NCBI GenBank assembly: GCA_025354965.1
Contig: JANXLW010000430.1
Location: 1-11,037 of the forward strand
Length of the DNA: 11,037 nucleotides
Direction of reading: 5' to 3'
From: Betaproteobacteria bacterium
GTDB taxonomy: Bacteria; Pseudomonadota; Gammaproteobacteria; Burkholderiales; Burkholderiaceae_C
A program made the position numbers and the translations under genes. Within the stretch, counting starts at the first letter, position 1. Every line of letters starts with the position of its first letter. The notes beneath the pieces are model-generated. The model was not told the DNA's origin, made no database searches, and worked only from the letters and a program-made list of their open reading frames with translations. Of the stretch, positions 6,706 through 11,037 are shown one piece after another.

Positions 6706-8652
6706 TCAATGCGCATCTGCGCTGCTGCCGAGATAAGCCTCAATGACAGCCGGATGGCGCTGTACATCGGCTGGTATGCCTTCCGCAATTTTTTGGCCGA
6801 AATCAAGCACTGAAACGGTGTCTGAAATCCCCATCACCACGTCCATATGGTGCTCGATCAGAATCACCGTGATGCCGTGGTCACGGATTTTTTGCACCAT
6901 CTTCATCAGTTCGGGCAGGTCGGCGGGCGGCAGGCCGGCCGCTGGTTCATCGAGCAAAAGCAATCTTGGATTCAAGCCCAGTGCGCGTGCAATTTCCAGC
7001 ATGCGTTGCTTGCCATAAGGCAGGTTTCGCGCCTGCTCGTCGCTCATGTCGGTCAGGCCGACGAAACCCAGCAAGCTGGCGGCCTGTTCGCGCGCCGCCG
7101 CATCTTCCCTTTGGTAGCGGGCGGTGCGCAAGGCGACGTCCAGGATATTGCTTTTATAAAGGTGATGCAGGCCCACCAGCACGTTGTCGGTGGCCGTCAT
7201 CTCGCCAAAGAGCTGAACGTTTTGAAAAGTCCTCGCGATGCCTGACACGGCAATGGTGGAAGGCGTCTGGCCCACGACCGACTGACCGTTGAATAGCACC
7301 TGACCGGAGGTTGCTTGATAAATCCCGGTCAGCACGTTCATCATGGTGCTTTTGCCCGACCCATTGGGTCCGATCAGGCCGTGAATGGATCCGCGCATGA
7401 CTTTCAGGTCTACCTGATTCAGGGCTTTGAGGCCGCCGAACTGGATCAGCACTTTCTTTGCTTCGAGCAATGGGTCGGCACCGGCGTCAACTGTCACATG
7501 CCCGGTGGTCCAGGCCCGAACTTCAGCGCGGAGCACTTTGTCGCTGGCGCGTGCGGCAGGTTTGAAAAAACGCAAAAACAAATCGCGCGCAAAACCGACC
7601 ACGCCATCTTGCAGGTAATACACCACGAACAGGGTCATCAGACCAAAAATCGTCAGCCGCCAATCGGTGATGTTTTCCAGTCGAAAGGAGAAAGCCGCCA
7701 TCGCCACAGTAGCGATCACTGGCACTGCCAACTCGCGCACCGTTTTGACCTTCTTCGAGTAGTTGTAAGCCGCCATGGCGCTGACCGCGACGGCCAGCAC
7801 GGTTGCGATCTTGCGAAAAAGTTCAATGTCCGACAGCAAACTGGGCAGCATGACCACGATGACGGCACCAATCAAGGCGCCGGAGCGGGTTTTGCGCCCG
7901 CCCATGATGACCGCCAGCAAGAACATGATGGTCAACTCGAAATTGTAGGTATTGGGAGAAATGTATTCCTCCGAATAGGTATACAGCGCACCGGCCAGAC
8001 CGGCCAGCCCAGCGCTGACGACAAACGCATAGACCTTGTAGGCATAGACCGAGACACCCATGCAATCGCACGCTACCGGGCTGTCGCGCAGCGCTTCAAA
8101 AGCACGGCCCAACTGTGATTTCAAGATGCGATGCACTACCACCAGGGCCAGCACCATCAGGGCGGCAACCACATAAAAATATTCCACCTCATTGAGCTTG
8201 TGGCCAAAGAAAATGGGCTTGGCCACCTTGATGCCGATCGGGCCTTCGGTTAGAAACGTCATCTCATTGATGAGAATTTGAAGAATGGTGCCAAAGGCCA
8301 GCGTCACCATGGCCAGATACGGGCCGGTCACGCGCAATGCCGGCAGCGCCAGCACTGCGCCGAACGCGGCAGTAACGCCGATGGCGGCCGGCACGGCCAC
8401 GAAAAATGGCACCCCCAGCTTGAAAAACAAGGCGCCGGCGGTGTAGGAGCCAACCCCAAAAAGCCCTGCGTGCCCCAGTGACACCTGACCCGTGTAGCCG
8501 ACCACAATGTCCAGTCCGAACAGCAGGATGGCGTAGATCAGAATGGTTTCGACAAGGTGGACGTAATAGGGATTTGGCACCAACACCGGGAACAATCCCA
8601 GTGCCGCCAGCCCCATCGCCATCAAAAGATAAGATTTACTTTTGTTTTTCAT
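6706..8652 (-). CDS. livM-livG: LivM permease fused to LivG ATP-binding protein
   Basis: A 648-residue fusion of two Liv subunits. Residues 1 to about 350 are a LivM-type membrane permease with many hydrophobic helices and the family motif GYTGQVSLGHAGLFGVGSY near 52-70. After a polar linker (about 355-387) the LivG-type ATPase follows: Walker A GPNGSGKST at 428-436, signature variant LPYGKQRMLEIARAL near 542-556 (LivG proteins normally have a Y-G-x-Q-R here), and Walker B LLLLDEPAAGL near 559-569, then ILIEHHMDVVMGISD. The permease part carries an extra hydrophobic stretch, roughly residues 285-335, between the usual LLP and IFGLM positions, which suggests one or two additional membrane segments. 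Start ATG at 8652, with AGG 6 bases upstream, 15 bases after livH. Such fusions occur in Burkholderiales; the frame is clean, so it is not a sequencing artefact. Confidence 0.9.
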   Translation of the reverse strand: MKNKSKSYLLMAMGLAALGLFPVLVPNPYYVHLVETILIYAILLFGLDIVVGYTGQVSLGHAGLFGVGSYTAGALFFKLGVPFFVAVPAAIGVTAAFGAVLALPALRVTGPYLAMVTLAFGTILQILINEMTFLTEGPIGIKVAKPIFFGHKLNEVEYFYVVAALMVLALVVVHRILKSQLGRAFEALRDSPVACDCMGVSVYAYKVYAFVVSAGLAGLAGALYTYSEEYISPNTYNFELTIMFLLAVIMGGRKTRSGALIGAVIVVMLPSLLSDIELFRKIATVLAVAVSAMAAYNYSKKVKTVRELAVPVIATVAMAAFSFRLENITDWRLTIFGLMTLFVVYYLQDGVVGFARDLFLRFFKPAARASDKVLRAEVRAWTTGHVTVDAGADPLLEAKKVLIQFGGLKALNQVDLKVMRGSIHGLIGPNGSGKSTMMNVLTGIYQATSGQVLFNGQSVVGQTPSTIAVSGIARTFQNVQLFGEMTATDNVLVGLHHLYKSNILDVALRTARYQREDAAAREQAASLLGFVGLTDMSDEQARNLPYGKQRMLEIARALGLNPRLLLLDEPAAGLPPADLPELMKMVQKIRDHGITVILIEHHMDVVMGISDTVSVLDFGQKIAEGIPADVQRHPAVIEAYLGSSADAH

Positions 8653-8667
8653 GATTGCCTAAATCCG

Positions 8668-9558
8668 TCAAACCTTCTTGATGGCGGTCTTGCCAAACAA
8701 GCCGGCCGGCTTGATTGCCAGCACCAGCAATAGCAGCACCAGTCCCGGCACGTCTTTGTAGCCGGTCGAGATGTAGTAGCCGGTCGTGGTTTCTGCAATG
8801 CCCAATATCAAGCCGCCCGCAATCACACCGACACCGGAAGTCAGACCACCAATAATGGCCACCGCAAAAGCCTTCAGCCCCAGGACCGAGCCCATGGTGG
8901 CGCCAGTCAGTGTCAGAGGTGCCACCAGCACACCCGCCACCGCTGCTGTGACGGACGACAACGCGTAGGAGAACGTGATCACGGCCCCCGTGTTGATGCC
9001 CATCAGCGACGCTGCATCGCGGTCGTTGGAGGTGGCCACCACGGCTTTGCCGTAAATCGATTTGCGATTAAAAATCTCAACGATGGCCATCATGGCCAGC
9101 GCACCCACTACCACCACGATTTCCATCGGCAGCACATTGGCGCCGAAAAGTTTCGTGGGCGCCTCCGGCAACGGGGACGGAAACTTCAGATCGTCTTTGC
9201 CCCAGATGTTTTCAGCGACATTCTTGAAAATGATGGCCAGCGCGATGGTCGACATGATCCAGCCAAACTCGCTCTTGATCTTGATCGCCGGACGCACGCC
9301 AATCCACTCCACCAGTGCGCCTTGGGCAGCACCGAATACGACGACCACCGGAATCATCACCCAGTAGTTAAGGTAGGGGCCACCGTGAATCGTGCCGGCC
9401 AGCGACAGACCGACCAGGGCTCCCAGCATCAACGCCTCGCCCTGACCAAAATTCAAAGTTCCGGAGGTCGCGAAGGTCAGTTGGTAGCCGAAGGCGATCA
9501 CGCCGTAAATCATGCCCAGCGCGACGCCGCTGTAGATCAGTTGTAAGAAAATTTCCAT
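8668..9558 (-). CDS. livH: Branched-chain amino acid ABC transporter permease LivH
   Basis: A 296-residue inner-membrane permease that pairs with the LivM part of the fused subunit to form the transport channel. It begins MEIFLQLIYSGVALGMIYGV and contains the LivH motif SGTLNFGQGEALMLGA near 32-47, with conserved RDAASLMGIN (near 184-193, the cytoplasmic coupling loop contacting the ATPase) and GLKAFAVAIIGGLTSGVGV. Eight or so hydrophobic segments cover most of the length, and the size matches the family (about 290-310). A GGGAG lies 8 bases upstream of the ATG at 9558. It lies downstream of livK across a terminator-containing gap of 117 bases. Confidence 0.93.
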   Translation of the reverse strand: MEIFLQLIYSGVALGMIYGVIAFGYQLTFATSGTLNFGQGEALMLGALVGLSLAGTIHGGPYLNYWVMIPVVVVFGAAQGALVEWIGVRPAIKIKSEFGWIMSTIALAIIFKNVAENIWGKDDLKFPSPLPEAPTKLFGANVLPMEIVVVVGALAMMAIVEIFNRKSIYGKAVVATSNDRDAASLMGINTGAVITFSYALSSVTAAVAGVLVAPLTLTGATMGSVLGLKAFAVAIIGGLTSGVGVIAGGLILGIAETTTGYYISTGYKDVPGLVLLLLVLAIKPAGLFGKTAIKKV

Positions 9559-9616
9559 GCCCAGGCTCCCAAAAAACAGCCGAACTCAAGTTCGACAACA
9601 GACCACCCCGAACACC

Positions 9617-9642
9617 AAAAAAGCCGGGTGGGTCCCGGCTTT
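9617..9642 (-). terminator. Intrinsic terminator between livK and livH
   Basis: Read on the minus strand, the stem AAAGCCGGG (9642-9634) pairs with CCCGGCTTT (9628-9620) around a 5-base loop ACCCA and continues into a run of six T's (9622-9617). This is a classical Rho-independent terminator located inside the operon, 34 bases after the livK stop codon. It probably allows partial read-through, keeping the periplasmic binding protein in excess over the membrane subunits (inference). Confidence 0.88.
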
Positions 9643-9675
9643 CTCTGCAACTCAGGTGAGTCCTAAAGACTGCGT

Positions 9676-10878
9676 TTACTTCTTGACGGCTTTGGTGCGA
9701 ACTTCGCCACCCTTTTTCTTGTCTTCGTCATAGGCGTAGACCACATGACCATCCTGCACCTTGCCAATCACAGGCATGTTGATAGTGATGGCCTCGTGGT
9801 CGGTTTTCGAGAATGGATGGTTGTAGGTGGTAACGACACCTTCCACCGGCGCTTTCAGATCTTCCAGCGCGGCCAGCACCTTGGGGCCATCGGTAGAGCC
9901 GGCCTGTTTGATGGCCGCCGCCAGCAAGTAAACTGAATCGTAGCCCTGCGCGGCCGACACCGGCGAAGAAATACGGGTCACTTTGTAGGCCTTTTGATAG
10001 GCCTCGATAAAGCTCTTGCGCTTGGGCGTATTAGGCTCCTGGATGAAGGTCTGCGGCATCAGGGCGTCATCCGCATTTTTTCCGGCATTGTCAATGAAGT
10101 TGCCCATGGACAGCGTCCAGGAACCCATCATCGGGACCTTCCAGCCGAGCTTGATCATGCCGTTGGCAATTTGCGCCAACTCCGGGCCAATGCCGTAGGT
10201 GATGACCACTTCGGCACCTGCTTCCTTGGCTTTAAGCAACTGGGGCGTCATGTCAACGTCCTTGATGTTGTACTTCTCGATGGCGACGGCAGTGATGCCC
10301 TTGGCCTTGAGCGCTTTCTCCAGGTCTTCACGACCCAGCTGGCCGTAATTGGTCGAGTCGGCCAGGATGGCGACCTTGGTCAGCTTCTTGTGACCGATAA
10401 GTTCTTCCACGATCATGGTGGACTGGATCGTGTCATTGGCCGAGTTGCGGAAAACATAGTTTTCGGGCTGGTCCGCAAACTGCTTGGTGATGGTGGTCGC
10501 CGTCGCCACATTGTTCATCACTGGAATCTTGGCTTCCTGGTAAAAGCGCTGCGAAGCAAGCGCCACGCCAGAATTGATGTAGCCAACCGTGGCCACCACT
10601 TTTTCCTTGTTGATCAGTTCCTGCGCAATTTGAACGCCACGCTCGTTCTTGGCCTCGTCGTCACGCTCAATCATCTCGATCTTGCGACCCAGCAAGCCGC
10701 CCTTGGCATTGATTTCGGTGACAGCCAGCTTGGCGCCATCGCGCATCGAAACGCCCATCGGGCTGGAGCCACCGGTCAGTGGCCCTTGCAAACCGATTTT
10801 GATGGTATCAGCCGCGAAGCTCAGGGCAGCGACGGCGAGGGCAACGGAACTGAACGCCAAATTTCGCACTAGTCTCAT
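9676..10878 (-). CDS. livK: Branched-chain amino acid ABC transporter substrate-binding protein LivK
   Basis: A 400-residue periplasmic binding protein of the Leu/Ile/Val type (Peripla_BP_6, type I fold). The Sec signal peptide MRLVRNLAFSSVALAVAALS ends in FA with likely cleavage before ADTIKIG (about residue 22). The mature protein opens with IKIGLQGPLTGGSSPMGVSM, the family's ligand-binding first strand, and includes KGGLLGRKIEMIERDDEAKN and ATVGYINSGVALASQ. Branched-chain amino acids are the default ligand, but this family also binds urea, amides and aromatic compounds, so the ligand is not certain. GGAG lies 6 bases upstream of the ATG at 10878. It is the first gene of the operon and is separated from livH by the terminator at 9617-9642. 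Confidence 0.92.
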   Translation of the reverse strand: MRLVRNLAFSSVALAVAALSFAADTIKIGLQGPLTGGSSPMGVSMRDGAKLAVTEINAKGGLLGRKIEMIERDDEAKNERGVQIAQELINKEKVVATVGYINSGVALASQRFYQEAKIPVMNNVATATTITKQFADQPENYVFRNSANDTIQSTMIVEELIGHKKLTKVAILADSTNYGQLGREDLEKALKAKGITAVAIEKYNIKDVDMTPQLLKAKEAGAEVVITYGIGPELAQIANGMIKLGWKVPMMGSWTLSMGNFIDNAGKNADDALMPQTFIQEPNTPKRKSFIEAYQKAYKVTRISSPVSAAQGYDSVYLLAAAIKQAGSTDGPKVLAALEDLKAPVEGVVTTYNHPFSKTDHEAITINMPVIGKVQDGHVVYAYDEDKKKGGEVRTKAVKK

Positions 10879-11037
10879 GCAAATCTCCAGGTAGTTATGT
10901 AATGGTGGAAACGGTGAACAGCCGTTATCCGTCAGATTGTCGGGCGATCACGGCACGCGCTTCTCAGTGAAAACCCTCGACGGAAATGGCTTTTACTCAC
11001 AGGGTTTTTTAATTTATTTCAACCGCGCCAACACCGA
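10879..11037 (-). promoter_or_regulatory. livK upstream region with an 8-bp inverted repeat
   Basis: This leader should hold the promoter of the liv operon. The arms AAAACCCT (10970-10977) and AGGGTTTT (11001-11008) are exact reverse complements separated by 23 bases, and an AT-rich tract lies at about 11005-11020. TTGAAA near 11023-11018 (minus) is a possible -35 box without a good -10 partner. A smaller AACGG/CCGTT repeat occurs at 10910-10926. Confidence 0.35.

Noticed and set aside
7315..8118. Plus-strand open frame of 267 codons
   Set aside because: Antisense to livM-livG; His/Gln/Asp-rich composition typical of a shadow frame.
9994..10872. Plus-strand open frame of 292 codons
   Set aside because: Antisense to livK, which has a clear signal peptide, ribosome site and family motifs.

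Overview
The window looks like a betaproteobacterial chromosome segment, most likely Burkholderiales of the Comamonadaceae type (inference from protein style; no 16S or marker gene is present). The pointers are the start of an IcmF-type fused acyl-CoA mutase, a complete LivK-H-MG-F ABC operon with a fused LivM-LivG subunit, and a Tat-exported phosphocholine-type phospholipase C. Base composition varies along the window: the phospholipase and sulfotransferase genes are clearly GC-rich, the liv operon is moderately GC-rich, and the brnTA pair is visibly AT-richer.

Layout from left to right. Positions 1-206 (minus) hold the first 68 codons of icmF, which runs off the left edge; a perfect 22-bp palindrome at 280-301 lies upstream and is probably its operator. 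Positions 516-2804 (minus) encode a 762-residue Tat-dependent phospholipase C, followed by a 13-bp GC-rich hairpin. Divergent from it, 3037-5070 (plus) encodes a 677-residue cytoplasmic protein joining N-terminal TPR repeats to a C-terminal sulfotransferase domain. Next, 5137-5645 (plus) is a BrnT/BrnA type II toxin-antitoxin pair. Its promoter and a 27-bp near-perfect palindrome overlap the toxin start codon, which suggests a leaderless, tightly autoregulated transcript. Positions 5646-5970 contain no gene I can recognise. From 10878 down to 5971 (minus) runs the liv operon: livK (binding protein), an intrinsic terminator, livH (permease), livM-livG (permease fused to ATPase) and livF (second ATPase).

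How the genes may work together: the Liv system imports branched-chain amino acids or related ligands, and icmF-type mutases act on short branched acyl-CoAs formed from such substrates, so the two outer blocks may belong to one metabolic theme (inference). The central phospholipase, TPR-sulfotransferase and brnTA genes have no evident link to that theme and differ in composition, so they look like accessory genes lying between the two blocks. No CRISPR array, tRNA, rRNA, complete insertion sequence or integrase was seen. I did not find a clearly novel multi-gene system; the most notable signals are the two palindromic operators and the domain fusions.
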